This document shows positions 34,961 to 47,200 of a stretch of DNA of 64,000 nt, in pieces (the first letter of the stretch is position 1; each line of letters opens with the position of its first letter). This DNA comes from Pleurodeles waltl (taxonomy: Eukaryota > Chordata > Amphibia > Caudata > Salamandridae). The DNA lies in the NCBI RefSeq assembly GCF_031143425.1, contig NC_090448.1, positions 536,628,313 through 536,692,312 of the forward strand, written 5' to 3'. The notes under the pieces are model-generated. The model had not been told where the DNA came from. It worked only from the letters and a program-made list of their open reading frames with translations, and ran no database searches. The position numbers were made by a program, and so were the translations under genes.

Positions 34961-37546
34961 GGAGTCTAATGTGGATGATCTGAGCATTCCTGTTTGGGAA
35001 GGCGAAAAACCACCTCCTGAGGGTAGATCAGCTCACCAAATGATGATTAAGGAAGTATTATCATGGGTATGGTTTTTTTTTTCAGTAGAGCGGGATCACT
35101 GCGAAAGAGGGCCCACTGAGTTTTCGTAGATGGGGTATATTTACTTTGACGATTATAGACAATTTACGAAAAACACTTTGTGAAATGAAGTCTTCTCTTA
35201 GACCAACTCAATTTGAAGGACTAATTGCATGGGACAAAATGGCTCATACTAGAGAGCTAGGGACATATCAGAGATGAACAAAAACAGTAATGAGAAACTA
35301 CACAGATGCAATTTGGGATAACCAACAGCAGAGGTGGAGAAAGAATGTTGTAGAGGGAGTTAAACTGTATACTGCAATTACAAATGGGGGATATGAACAA
35401 TCAGAAAAATAAGAAAAAACTGATAGGCATAAAAGGAAAAAAAGAAATAAAAGATTAAACAAAATCAGAGTCTAACACTGGTCGGGAGATGATATTTTAG
35501 ATGAGCTATTGGCTACAAGTCCACCACCTCATGTGGGTCCTTGAACAGATATTGCTGGGACAAGTACTGATGGGACTTCAGCTGGTAATGTGCAGTAGCT
35601 ACAGCTCCTGTTGATCCAAATGCATATCAAATTGAGAGTTCATAAAAATGACCTAGTCTATTGCAACATAGCTTGTTGTAACACATCCCATTGTAACACA
35701 GCTGGTTGCAGCTTAGCCTGGAGTAGCACAGCCTGTTATGACAAAGCCTGCTGCTCAATCTATTGTACCAAACAATGTGCATGTTCTAGTTAAAAAATGT
35801 ACAAGCAATAATGCCTGCAAATATGACTGCTTCCATTGTGACTGTACCTGCTCCTATTGCTACGGTAGTAACGGCACAGCCAGTAGAGGTGTGTGCTTCT
35901 ATCCTACCCAATGCAGTGACTCATAGTGGTACTGAAAGAACAACAGTGACTGTAGTTATTCCAACTTCACAAAATTCACAAATTATTGTGGGGACACCAC
36001 CACAGACTATACAGGCACTTGGGGAAGGAGGGAGTTTTGTCTTTATAACACAAACAATGCGAGGTGGGACAAACTCAATTGAAGGTGGGATTGTATCACT
36101 TTAAGAAACCGACAGGAGAAATGTCGATATTGAGAGCAAAGAGAGTCCAGGTACTAGTCAGGGTACTGAAAGGGAGAAACCCCTAAATGTCACAAGATTA
36201 AAAACTAGAGCTGGAAGAAATAATTAGAGGGTGTTTGGATATGGTTCTTGCAAATCAGTATCTAAGTTATTTATGTAAGGAAATTACGAGGCGAGCTGCA
36301 TCTATTTGGAAAGATTGGGCACACTGCCTGAGTTGGCAAATAAATATGATGCTGCTATTTAAAGAAGCGTTCCATTACGGAAAGATTTCAGGCACAGGTA
36401 GATGAATCAATTGAAATGATGCATTCATCAGGAATGCGATTACACATTAGCAAATTGGTGAAATGTGTTTGCAGATGGAGTGATTTTGAAATACAAGAAA
36501 GCAAATGGGCAAACAAATAGGAAAAGAAAAAACCGACAGAGGAGGCTGAAGAAAAAAGAAAGCCACCTTGAGATAGCATGGATCAGGGAGAAGTTTTGGT
36601 TTATCCATTAAGGAAAAAACAAGGGGGAGGGTATGTTCATGTGCCTTAGAGTAGGGGAGATCTTGCAGCATTTACGAACAGTTTTCCTAAATTGAGAGAG
36701 AATCCAATGCAGTGGTATAAACGTAAACTTCACACTTGTATAGCGCACTACTCACCCGTTAGCGTCTCAAGGCACTGTACGCATACCACTGTGGAACCCC
36801 TCCTGGCTTTTCCCTGTGAGGTTCCCACTCCTGGACAGCCCCAGGGTGAAGCCAGGCATCCAAGCGCTGTCAGGGCCGTTGTGGAGATTAAGCAAGCTAT
36901 TGCCCAGAGTTACAGAGCAGGACCCATTAATTAGATTAGGCACCGAGGCAAGAATTATCTGGGCCAAGGGAATTGAGCCCAAGACCCGCCAAAGCGGGAA
37001 TTAAACCCTGGTCCTGGGCCAGATCTCTGCATCAGGGTCTGCCGCTCTAACCATTGTGCCACACTTCTCCACATGTATACAGGTTGAAAGTTTTGTGAGG
37101 ATTTCAAAAGTGCTGTGGATTGATTTGAATACATTCTTTGATATTGTGGTCCCAAGTGATTTATGGTCCGAATGGAAAATTGCTGTTCAATGGCCAGATA
37201 CAGAACCCCCGGGAGATACTCATACAGGTGCACCATTGCCTACTGTGATGGAGAAATATAATGAGGTAATTACCTTCATGAAGAGCAGAGCTCTTTCAAG
37301 GGATTTGTATTATGTGAGGTTAAACAGGATTCAGCAGGAGGTTAAAGAGTCTGCACATGAGTACTATGAGAGGTGGTTGAAAGCATTACAGCAGCATACA
37401 GGGCAGACACATCTTGAACCAAATTATATGGGATTTTTCATTTTGCAATTTGCTCTTGGATTGAGACCTGAGATTAGTCAGCATATACAGCAGAATGTGA
37501 TTTGTTGGCAGACAAAGACATTAGATGAGATTCTGAAGTACACTAA
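34961..37546 (+). pseudogene. gag: ERV gag relic
   Basis: Retroviral structural polyprotein region, interrupted by stops and by a SINE (36,724-37,075). The upstream part (34,961-36,585) is matrix-like and low in recognisable features, with a Thr/Val-rich open stretch at 35,811-36,104. The capsid part begins near 36,590 and resumes at 37,076 after the SINE. The open stretch up to 37,546 includes a region resembling the retroviral major homology region (about 37,320-37,400) and the C-terminal capsid domain, then is cut by a fold-back element. No nucleocapsid Cys/His knuckle is seen. It is a broken fossil and cannot encode a complete protein as it stands. Confidence 0.75.
36724..37075 (-). mobile_element. 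tRNA-derived SINE inserted in ERV gag
   Basis: Minus strand. The head near 37,070 reads GTGTGGCACAATGGTTAGAG, matching a pol III A box (TGGCNNAGTGG-like). GGTTTAATTCC (about 37,009-36,999) matches the B box GGTTCGANTCC. The tail contains GTAGTGCGCTATACAAGTGT, a 3' module I recognise from vertebrate tRNA-SINEs. The probable target duplication is GTATAAA / GTATACA on either side. It interrupts the capsid reading frame. Confidence 0.82.
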
Positions 37547-37930
37547 GGCCCAAATTTAAGAAGGCCTAGCACCACCTTAGAGTCACTTTTTGACAGTAAT
37601 GTGGTGTTAGGCTTGCAAAATCGCAGCACCATATTGACAAAGTGGTGCAATGCACGTGTTGCGCCACTTTGCGACCCTTCGCACCACATTATGCATATGC
37701 CTTGTATAATGTATGCAAAGGGGGCTTTCCGGCGCAAGGAGGCTTGCAAAAATGGCGCAATGAAATAAGTGGTGCAATGAAATCTACAAGATTTCATTGC
37801 ACCATTTTTGGTGTCATTTTTAACACCTGCTGAAAGCAGACGTTAAAAGGACGCACCCATTGGAATCAATAGGCCTCCTTGCACTTTGCTCCATTAGCGC
37901 CAGAATTTTTGAGCAACAAATGTTAGTGTT
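37547..37930. repeat. Fold-back DNA element between gag and pol
   Basis: Starts GGCCCAAATTTAAGAAGGCC after a TAA (37,544-37,546). Stems: TAATGTGGTG, CATTATGCATATGC/GTATAATG, and AATGAAATCT/AGATTTCATT (37,775-37,800). The family-A module ACACCTGCTGAAAGCAGACG is also present. The right terminus is missing, possibly removed by the adjoining LINE. Confidence 0.65.
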
Positions 37931-39340
37931 TTGAATCCTAGTACATTGATCTAACTACCTGAAAATGATGCATCAAATAGATTTGAACATATCTGTCTTG
38001 ATGTCCCCTCCAATTTGAAGCAAGCTTCTTTGCTCCAAATAAAACAAAAAAAACCTAACCTCAATGCCTTTGATCCCAACATTCACAGGCCAATACCTAG
38101 TTTGCCATTTCCTATGTAAATAAAAGAAAATATCATGAATAATCAAATAACTAACTACATTGAAAATAATCATATACTAGATCCCACACAATTCAGATTT
38201 AGATCAGGACACAGCACTGAGGCAGTGCTTATTAATGCCACAGAGGAAGTAAGGACTGCACTTGATCAAGAGGTGAGAGTTGCACTGATTCCTCTTAAAC
38301 CTATCTGCAGAATTTGATACGGCCGATCGCAGGCTGCTGCTTCTTCTCTCCCAGACTGTGATCAAAGGGTTAGCTTGGGATCTCCCCAGCTCCTTCCCCA
38401 AGGATAGTGAACAATCAGTGGCCCTACGTAAATTTACCTCACCTTCCTTTTCTCTGTCCTGTGGGGTCCCCCTGAGATCTTCATTGAGCCCAACACTGTT
38501 CAATATATATGTGACTTCCCTGGCTGATTTAATAAGATCAGGTGGCTTTTCTCTTACAACCTACACTGTCAATACCCTTATTGTAGTCTCTGTGGCAAAC
38601 AACAACACAAAAACTGGATCCAGATTCCACAACTGCATGTCAGCGGTTAGTGACTAGATAAATAAAAATTGCTTGAAACTAAATTCAGGGAACATGGAGG
38701 TTCTCCTGTTTGGTAGTCAAACCTCCCTCTTGTCTTCAGGTTGGTGGCCATAGAAAGTGGGCACACTCCTATCCACCTGCACAAAACCGTTGTTAGTTCA
38801 CTGGTTTTGACAAAACTTGACTACTGTAACAGCCTACATCTCAATATGCAATGATTGGTAAGCAGACTACAAATGTTGCAGAATGCCGCAGCAAGGTTGA
38901 CTGATAAAATCCCTACTTTTCAGTCAGCTTCCAAGGCTCTCAGAACCTGCACTAGCTTCCAGTCAAACAAAGAATTGTTTTTAAAGCCCTGATACCAATA
39001 CAAGGCATAGCATTGCACGGGTCCTGCCTACTTGAAGAATCTCCTTAACTGGCACATTCCATCAAGGACCTTATGTTCAGCTTTATTAAAAAACCTTTTT
39101 ATCCCCAGATGTAAGAAAACCTCATGGGGAGGCAGGAGTTTCATACTGGGAGCTACCAAAGAGTGGAACTCCCTTCTTCTCAGTACTAAATCTTCAAATC
39201 TCCTTGCCTTTTAAAAGGCCTTAAAAACCTGGCTTTTAAAAGAATAGAATTTGATTTCGACCTAATTGATGGAGCAGCTGAGCTAGCCCCAGGACACCTA
39301 GAAGTAATCGAGCACTCTGCAAGAATTTATACCATAACAA
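37931..39340 (+). pseudogene. L2/CR1-type LINE fragment
   Basis: Plus-strand non-LTR reverse transcriptase relic, 5' truncated. Recognisable stretches: NNQITNYIENNHILDPTQFR then FRSGHSTEAVLIN (38,132-38,235), SCGVPLRSSLSPTLFNIYVT (38,458-38,517), a decayed catalytic box (YTVN where YADD is expected, about 38,560) and NCLKLNSGNMEVLLFGSQ (about 38,667-38,720). The C-terminal end is near 39,240. Several stops and frameshifts. The 3' boundary with the retroviral sequence is approximate. Confidence 0.8.
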
Positions 39341-39349
39341 GTCACAGAT

Positions 39350-41010
39350 TTATGCAGCAAGCCAAAACTGGACAAAAAAGATGAACCTTTAATAAGCCCT
39401 GATTATATCCTTTTATTTGGACAGCTCATGCCTATGAACAAATGATGGTTCCCTGAGTGTGGCCTATGCAGTTTGTGCAATTCAAGAAACTGTAGACGCT
39501 TCATGGCTTCCAGAAGTTTCCACAGTACAAGTCGCAGAGTTAATTGCTCTTACTTAAGCTTGCAGCTTGACAGCCCAGATGAGAGTGTTTACTTTACAGA
39601 CAGTCAATATGGCTTTAGTGTGGTCCACGACTGTGGTCAGTTATGGTGACACAGAGGTTTCATGACCTCGCCTTAAAAACGGGGAGCATGTAAGAAAATT
39701 GTTAGAGACTCTGCAACTCTCAATTGAAATTGCTGTTGTGAAATGTGCAGCACACAGAAGCGGCAATAGATATGTCACAGTTGACTGCAGATATGCAGAC
39801 GAAGTGGCACAGAATTGTGCAATTGTGACCTGTACATTTAATAGAAAATTCACAGATGAATCTCAAAAGGACAATGTTGATGTCCATAGCTGACACATGG
39901 GAAGAGCTAAAAGCTTTGGAGGAAAATGTGATTGAAGCAGAACATCAGGGTTGGACCAGAGAAGGATGCTGAAAGAATGCAAATGACATTTGGGTTTCAC
40001 CCGATGGAAGACTAGTGTTGCCAGATAGTTTGCTATCTCCCATGAAGCCACACTTTAGGCAGGGATGCCACAGTCAGATCATTCAGACAAAACTGGTTTA
40101 ATCCCAGATTTAGATCTCAGGCAGAAGGACTAGGTCGCCATTGTGTAACATGCCAACAGATAAATGTAGGAAAACAAACACCAGTCACATTGAGTTACGT
40201 AGGGAGATCACGTGGTCCCGTCAACCGAATGCAGATGGAGTTTATCAAGAGGCCTGTTTGTAATGGGCTGAGATATGTCCTGGTTATAGTGTACATTTTC
40301 TCTAGATGAGCGGAAGCCTGCCCAACAAACTGAAATGACAGTCTCACTGTAGCTAAAATGTTGTTGAGGGAACTGGTACCAAGGTACAGCATATCGGTTT
40401 CTCTGGAGTCAGATCGAGTAACTCACTTTAACAGTGAGTTAATCAAGATGTCATGTGCAGCACTACAAGTGGAGAGAAAATTACATTGTAGCTTGCAACC
40501 TGAAGCTTCTGGCATTGTAGAGCAGATCAACGGTACAATTAATTCCTGCTTGGCAAAAGTCTATGCATCTACTTCATTAAAATGGCGTAATGCTTTGCCT
40601 TCGGTGCTGATGAATCTTCGAAGTACACCTTACAGGATGACAGATCTATTCCCACATCAGATTCTCATGGGGAGAGCATTGAGACTACCTGCTGTACCTG
40701 CAAATGCACATGTGAACATAACCCATGACATGGTACTTGATTACTACAAAGGGTTGCCTGATGTGGTGTGCTCTGTTTCTTGACAGGTCAAAGCTGTCAC
40801 TGCAAATCCTCATGAAGAACAGTGCCACAATTTGTGCCCAGGAGACTGAATACTCATCAAGAAACATGTGAGAAGTCCTGTCTGGAGCCGAGGTGGAAAG
40901 GCCCCTACCAAGTAGTTTTAATTAGGAACACTGCTGTCAAATGTGCTGGAGCGTCAAACTGGGTCATGCTTCACATACCCAGAGAATTGGAGATCCATAT
41001 GAATAAATAG
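39350..41010 (+). pseudogene. pol: ERV pol relic: RNase H and integrase
   Basis: An RNase H C-terminal part (about 39,500-39,900) precedes an integrase. The integrase zinc-binding region lies near 40,130-40,160, and the DDE core spans about 40,200-40,780. The longest open piece is 40,358-40,783. A C-terminal DNA-binding part ends near 41,010. In-frame stops and small shifts occur at about 39,650, 39,893, 40,305 and 40,783. Protease and the reverse transcriptase palm are not visible: gag is followed by a DNA element and a LINE, then directly by RNase H, so roughly 2 kb of pol appears to have been deleted. The domain wording resembles gamma/epsilon-type retroviruses. It is non-functional. Confidence 0.8.
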
Positions 41011-41799
41011 TGTTCTTTGAGCCAGAACCAAAAATACTGGTGAATGTACCTCCGCAAGTTGTACAAGTTAGGCAAGTTTGCGGTGCACAACAGTCAGAAG
41101 GAGAAAGGGTGAAGAACTGCAGAAAGGTGAAGAAATCAAATTGTCGGATATCTTATAGAGTGGCATTGGAGGTCTTGGTGTAGAATGTGAAGAGGCCAAT
41201 ATTCAAGCTGAAACGACAGTTGAAACGTCTTCAGAGCAATAAGAAGATCCAGGAGAAGGAACAAGTACTGAGTTAAAACCAAAAAGAGATGTCTACAATG
41301 CTTAGTGGGCAAAAGCCTATAGTCGAAAGAAATTTAAATCAAGTGTGTTATTTGATCCATACCGCCAACAGTTGATGAGGGAATACAGTCAAGTGGTATA
41401 AGAGACACAGAAGATCAACAAACACCCAGGAGATCGAAAAGAGCTAGAGTACCTTGCCGAAGATATTCAGCACCTGAATGCACCCACTAAATGAGCTAAG
41501 TGCTAAATATTCCAATATCAGTCTTGCTTGACTGGAATAAAGAACTACCTGAGCCACCTTGATATTGTCCTGAACACAGATAAGATAGCTACTGAAAAGC
41601 TAATTGAATGAACTGTGCAAACAGACTGAGACAAAACTCAGAAATTGTCAAAAGAATTAAGAAGATTACCTAGGTCAAAGGCAGAAGTAGAAGAGTAGGA
41701 ATAACATTTTTAGAAGAACATGAAGTAGGGTTAGGGAAGATTGCTCTAAATAAAGCTGCAAGAAACTAACTTCTATCGCAAAAAGAAGATTATTAGAAA

Positions 41800-43300
41800 T
41801 TGTTTGCTTATTAAAATAAAGACACTAACTTTGCTGTTAAATTCACCACACTTGAAGAATCTGACTCTAGACAAATGTGTATGCTAACCAGAAATACATG
41901 CACGATTATTCAGGGTGTCATACTTTTATTGATAGTTTTATTAGCTGTACTAATATTATTACTGATACATTTGATAGCAGAGATAGAGAAGTCTGTATTC
42001 TCATTTACTAACACAACATCTAAATCAGATCTGGATGAGGATAAATTGTAGGCTTAAATTGTAGATTACATGAAGGAGGCTTATTCAACAAATATTTATT
42101 CTAGATTAGTTAGAGTATACATGAGCTACGGATGCAAAGTACTGTTATGTTTGTGCACACTTGCCTTAATCAACTGATGAGGAGGTGGCATACCATCACA
42201 TTCCTCTTTCTTATGCTACACCATGCAGTGTCTTACTTAACTTTGACATGATTCTTTCAAAGTACCTTTAATGGAAAGCATGAATTTGCATCCACAGGCA
42301 AAAAAAATGGAAACAGCTAGCCATTATGTCTGACACCTTCTTCCTATAAACACTGTTAAGGCTTATGAAAACAATCTAACCTGTTAATTGAACCCATTAC
42401 AGAAGACTTTTATTATGGTGTTAGAGGAAAGAAGAACACATTTTGAACCGAATGCTTACAAAAATGAAGATGATTTGAAGAATGTATGAAGAAAAGATGA
42501 TTATAGAAAGAAAATGTCTATTCTGAGATTGAAGCAAGAAAAGAGACACAAGGGGAAAGTATGTGTGTTTAAAAGAAGAATTTTTGAATTATCAGGGAGA
42601 ATGTTGCCAATCTTGCAGGGGGGTGATCCACCTATACCTGGAGTCTACTTTATCTGTGGAGAAAATGCTTGCTTTAGATTGCCTGCTGATTGGGAGAATT
42701 CTTTTTTAGCTATTATACTAGCAGTAGGGGTGATACGAAATGATGAAAAGATTAGAAAGCTCTCAACATTAGGGGATAAACAGGCAACTATTACTTCTGG
42801 AGCTCTATTAGTAGAAAACATTGAATTTGTAGCAATCAGATCAATGATTTTGGAAAACAGATATGCTTTGGACATTTTGCACGCAGAAAACTGTGGAGTC
42901 TGCACGATGCTTAAGATAGAGAATTGTTCTACTTACATATCTGAAGGGAGTAAGAAGATTATAGAATATGCTAAGAATATTTCTGATTAAAAGCTACTAC
43001 TATAGCCCAAAGCATCACCTAAGAAATTTCTGTAATATGCAACTGGATTAAAGCAGCAGGAGGAAAAATTCTTAACACAATTTTAGTACCGGTATTAATA
43101 GTAGTTGTTTCTTGTCTACACTAGCTGCCTATAAAGCTACAAAAAGCATTATTGAAAAAAAAAGAAAACAGAGAAACGAATAAAAGAATGAAGAAAGATT
43201 TAGAATTAAGTGAGCGTATTAACAAGGAATATAATAGACTAAAATAAAGGGAAAACTTGAATAGCAGGAGAAAGGATTCAGCTGAAGATGAGAGTGAACT
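41800..43300 (+). pseudogene. env: ERV env relic
   Basis: Envelope glycoprotein region of the endogenous retrovirus. A strongly hydrophobic segment near 41,905-41,980 could be a signal/leader or membrane anchor. The stretch 42,514-42,990 is open for 158 codons and ends in a segment with Leu-rich heptads followed by a CX2C...C cluster (about 42,890-42,930), the arrangement of the class I transmembrane-subunit ectodomain. Downstream text (43,075-43,250) has a hydrophobic then basic region compatible with an anchor and tail, but in other frames. Much of the surface subunit is missing or unreadable, so the gene is broken. Confidence 0.65.
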
Positions 43301-43411
43301 TTGAATTCACTTGTGAATGAAAAATGTATGATGGTTAGGAACCATCAGACGCGGGAGGTTGTGGAAGCGTTTTCACAAATTTAAACTTAACACAATCACC
43401 CTGTATGATAC

Positions 43412-43771
43412 ATTTTGTAGGCTTTAATTAAATGCTGCATTTAAATGAGGTGTTGCACATCAAGCTTTCACAGAGACATGTATTTAGCTTAAACCGCAGA
43501 CAATTGCTTTTCTTTCTTTTCCTTTTCCTCTTTGTTTTGCTCGACCTGTGTCAGGGTCATAAAGAGCAAAATCTAATGATGCAAATGTATTTTGAAACAA
43601 CAGAATGAGTAGAAGATGTGTATTGTTTTAGCTTTCTCACATATTCAGCTTTCATAAGAAAATAAGAATGTAGTGAAATGTAAATCTAATCTTAATAAAA
43701 TGTTTTCTTATGAATAAGTTTATCAATATAAGTGTATGGGAAAGAGTAACATCACTAAGTTATGTAATGTA
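43412..43771 (+). mobile_element. ERV 3' LTR, first segment
   Basis: Matches 24,724-25,045 of the 5' LTR (landmarks given there). Ends at the L1 target site AAGTTATGTAATGTA (43,757-43,771). Confidence 0.85.
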
Positions 43772-44019
43772 TGGTGATGTCATATCGCTCGCTATGCACA
43801 CTGGGGAGTAACTCTAAATTACTTAGCAAGGCTTAGTAAGATCCTAGCAGGATGACTACTTGAATGCCTTCCCTCTTTGGTCCACAGGGACCAAAATGGC
43901 TTCATCCCAGGTAAATCAACCACTCTTAATATACACCAGACTCCATAGAGTGATGGAACTAGCACTGGCCCAATGGCCATACACGACTTGTTTAGTATTA
44001 GACCTGGAGAAGGCACTCA

Positions 44020-44588
44020 GGGCCTCATTTACAAGATCCTAATGGTACACTGCCACACTGGAATGTCAATTTCTTTTTACGCTCTGGTGGCGCAGTGTGC
44101 CGGCCCATATGTACAAGGTCACACAAAGGCACCTTGCTTGGCTCTTTATAGCCTTGTGAATATGGACCCTTTTCATGCATGGACCCTTTGCATAACACTG
44201 TGTGAAAGAGGCATTCCGTGTGTTTGCTTGGGGTGTTCCGACTGATGCAACGGGGAGAAATATCTTTATTTTTTCCTCTTTCTATGTCTGCTGCATTCTG
44301 CTGCAGACATAGAAAGAGGAAAAACCTCTTGTGATTGCTTTTGTGCAGGAAGGATTCCTTTCCTGCACAAAAACAATCACCCCTGCAATGCAGGCAATCT
44401 TGCACCAAGGTGCCATGGTGCCTGCGTTTGCGCCTGGCAGCAATTTGTGTGCCATCACAGGGGGAGAGGACAGAAATACGCTGTATCTTGTAGAGACAAA
44501 GCATTTCTGCCCTTTCCCAGTGGTGCAGGGCGATGCAGCAAGGCACTTGCTGCGCCAACCTGCACCACAGGCCTTGTAAATGAGGACC
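44020..44588. repeat. Fold-back DNA element, family B, inside the L1 RT
   Basis: Inverted ends GGGCCTCATTTACAAG and CTTGTAAATGAGGACC. Internal stems: TTTCTATGTCTGCTGC/GCAGCAGACATAGAAA (44,279-44,316) and TTTGTGCAGGAAGG/CCTTTCCTGCACAAA (44,340-44,371). The L1 coding text stops just after LVLDLEKA at its left edge and resumes at its right. Flanks TCA/GCA are a possible 3-bp duplication with one change. The frame 44,025-44,558 (minus) is a shadow of the stems. Confidence 0.85.
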
Positions 44589-44904
44589 GCAATACTGCAG
44601 ACTAGGAGTTCATGTTTGTGATACTATGGGCATCACAGGTAGGTTCCAGAGCCTCATTAGACTCTTCTGGATGGACCCCATAGCCCCTATGAAGATTGGA
44701 CAGTGCATTTGAGACCCTAAAACGGTAAGCAGAGGAACACGTCATGGATGTACTTTATCCCAGCTCCTCTTTGCTCTAACAATGGAACCCCTGGCGCAGC
44801 AGCTCAGACAACAAGGGCAGACATGGGGCATACTGGTCGGTGAAATACATATCGTTTCTGTCTATGCAGACAATCTACCCATCTATATCCGAGACATACG
44901 AAAT

Positions 44905-47015
44905 GGGATAATTTTTTTAAGGGGTGGGGGGTTGGGTAGTTTAGGGTAGGAGGGTTGTGCCATTTTTTTTAGGTTTTCGGGATGGGGTGGATTAAGGGCT
45001 TGGGGTGGGTGGGGGGTTGGGCTATTTTTTTTTAGGTTTGGGATGGGGCTTTGGCTATTTTAGGGTAGGGGTGGCACTTTTTTTTTAGGTGTTAGGAGGG
45101 GTGGATTAAGGGCTTGGGGTGGGGGAAGGTTAGGCTACTTTTTTTTTAAGGGAGGGGTGGAGGGATTTGGGTATTTTAGGGTAGGAGGCTCAAGCTATTT
45201 TTTTTAGGTTTTAGGGGTGGGGTGGATTAAGGGCTTGGGGTGGGTGGGGAGTTGGCCTACTTTTTTTTTAAGGGTCAGGATGGGGGGATTTGGGTATTTT
45301 GGGATGGGGGTTGCTTTTTTTTTTTTAGGTTTTAGGGTTCGGGTAGATTAAGGGCTTGAGATTTTTTTTCAAGGGGCAGGGATGGGGGGTTTGGTCATTT
45401 GGGGTAGGGTGGTCATGCTATTTTGTTTTAGGTTTTCAGGGTGGGGTGTATTAAGGGCTTGGGGTGGGTGGGGGGTTGGTCTATTTTCTTTTTAGGTACA
45501 GAGTGAGGGTTTGGGTATTTTAAGGGAGGGGAGGGGAGTTGTGCTATTTTTGGGGGTTTTAGGGGTGGGGTGGATTAAGAGCTTGGGGTGGGTGGGGAGG
45601 TTGGGCTACTCCTTTTTTAAGGGGTGGAGTGGGGCAATTGGGTATTTTAGGGTAGGGGGTCACGTTATTTTTTTAGGTTTTCAGGGTGGTGTGGAATAAG
45701 GGCTTGGGTGGGTGGGGAGGTTGGGCTACTTTTTTTTAAGGGACGGGGTGGGGGATTTGGGTATTTTAGGGTAGGACAGTCACGCTATTTTTTTTAGGTT
45801 TTCGGGGTGGGGTGGTTGAAGGACTTGGGGTGGGTGGGTGGGGCGTTTGGACAATTTCTTTTAGGTATGGGTTAGACTATTCTACGGTATGGGGTTGCGC
45901 TATTCTTTTAGGTTTTAGGGGTGAGGTGGATTAAGGGCTTGGGGTGGGTAGGGAGATTGGGCTAATTTTTTAGGTATGGGGTGGGGGTTGGGTATTTTAG
46001 GGTAGGGGGTTGCTCTTTTTTTTAGGTTTTAGGGGTGGGGTGGATGAAGGGTTTGGGGTGGGTGGGGAGGTTGGGCTACTTTTTTTAAGGGTTGAGGGTT
46101 TGGGTATTTTAGTGTAGGAGGGCCACGCAATTTTTGTTAGGTTTTCTGGGTGGGGTGAGTTAAGGGTTTATGGGTGCGTGGGGGGTTGGGCTATTTTTTT
46201 TAAGAGGTGGGTGGTGGGGTTTTGGGTATTTTAGGGTAGGGGGTGGCATTTATTTTGTATTTTTTTAGGTTTCAGGGGTGGGGGTAGATTAAGGGCTTGG
46301 ATTATTTTTTTAATGGGCAGAGGTGAGTGGAGTTTGGGTATTTTGGGGTAGGGTGGTTGTGCTATTTATTTTAGGTTTTAGGGGTGGCAGTGGATTAAGG
46401 GCTGAGGGTGGGTGGAAGTTTGGTCAATTTGTTTTAGGGGTTTGGGGGCTTGGGTATTTTAGAGTGGGGGGTTGCGCAATTTTATTTTGGTTTTAGGGGT
46501 GGAGTAGAGTAAGGGCTTGGGGTGAGTTGGGGATTTGGGCTATTTTTCTTTAGGGGCAGGGTTGAAGGGGTTTGGGTATTTTAGGGTAGGGCATTGAGCT
46601 ATTTTTTTTAGGTTTTAGGGGTGGGGTGGATTAAGAGTTTGGGGTGGGTGGGGGTTGGGCTATTTTGTTTTTTAGGAGTGGGGCGGGGGAGTATGGCTGT
46701 TTTTTTTCAAATCAAGGGTGGGAGTGGGGGTTTGAGTATTTTAGGGTGGGAGGTTGGGCTATTCTTTTTAGGTTATAGGGGTGGGGGTGGATTAAGGCCT
46801 TGGGGTGGGTGGGGGTTGGGCTATTTTGTTGTTTTTACGGGTGGGGTGGGGGAGTATGGCTATTTTTTTTATTTGGGAGCTCGGGGTGGGTAGTTAATTA
46901 GGGGGAAGGTTTTAGGACTCGGTGGGGGGGGCAGGTAGTTAGTTTTTAGGGGCAGAGGTGGGGGTTGGGATAGTTTTGTCTTTAGGGCGGGTGGGGTCGT
47001 TTTGGGCCTCATGGC
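44905..47015 (+). repeat. G/T-rich minisatellite, period about 118 bp, about 17 units
   Basis: Repeated unit built of GGATTAAGGGCTTGGGGTGG, then GGTTGGGCTATTTTTTTT, GGGTTTGGGTATTTTAGGG and TTTTTTAGGTTTTAGGGGTG. The GATTAAGGGCT landmark recurs near 44,990, 45,103, 45,226, 45,345, 45,449, 45,571, 45,690, 45,813, 45,929, 46,042, 46,160, 46,288, 46,393, 46,508, 46,629 and 46,789. The plus strand is almost free of C. Gly/Trp/Phe-rich frames in it are artefacts. Confidence 0.93.
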
Positions 47016-47034
47016 AGGTGGTGGTGGTTGTATG

Positions 47035-47200
47035 ATAATACCATGCATGCTGTTTCCACACATGCCTTTACTAGGCATGCTTTTACAAGGAAAAATCGTT
47101 GTAAAGGCATGCGTGGTACAGGCATGCATGGAAACCTTGCAGTTGTGGTTCTGACTGCCTTGTTAAGGCATGCATGGTTCCAGCATGCGTGGCTCCATCA
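47035..47200. repeat. GCATGC palindrome cluster
   Basis: Eight or more GCATGC-type words with nested inverted arms: CCATGCATGC (47,041-47,050) pairs with GCATGCATGG (47,121-47,130), and CTAGGCATGCTTTTACAA pairs with TTGTAAAGGCATGCG. Resembles the terminal region of a fold-back element, lying at the right edge of the minisatellite. Confidence 0.6.

Noticed and set aside
36990..37075. Possible functional tRNA gene
   Set aside because: A and B boxes are present, but the body does not fold as a tRNA and continues into a SINE tail, so it is a tRNA-derived SINE head.
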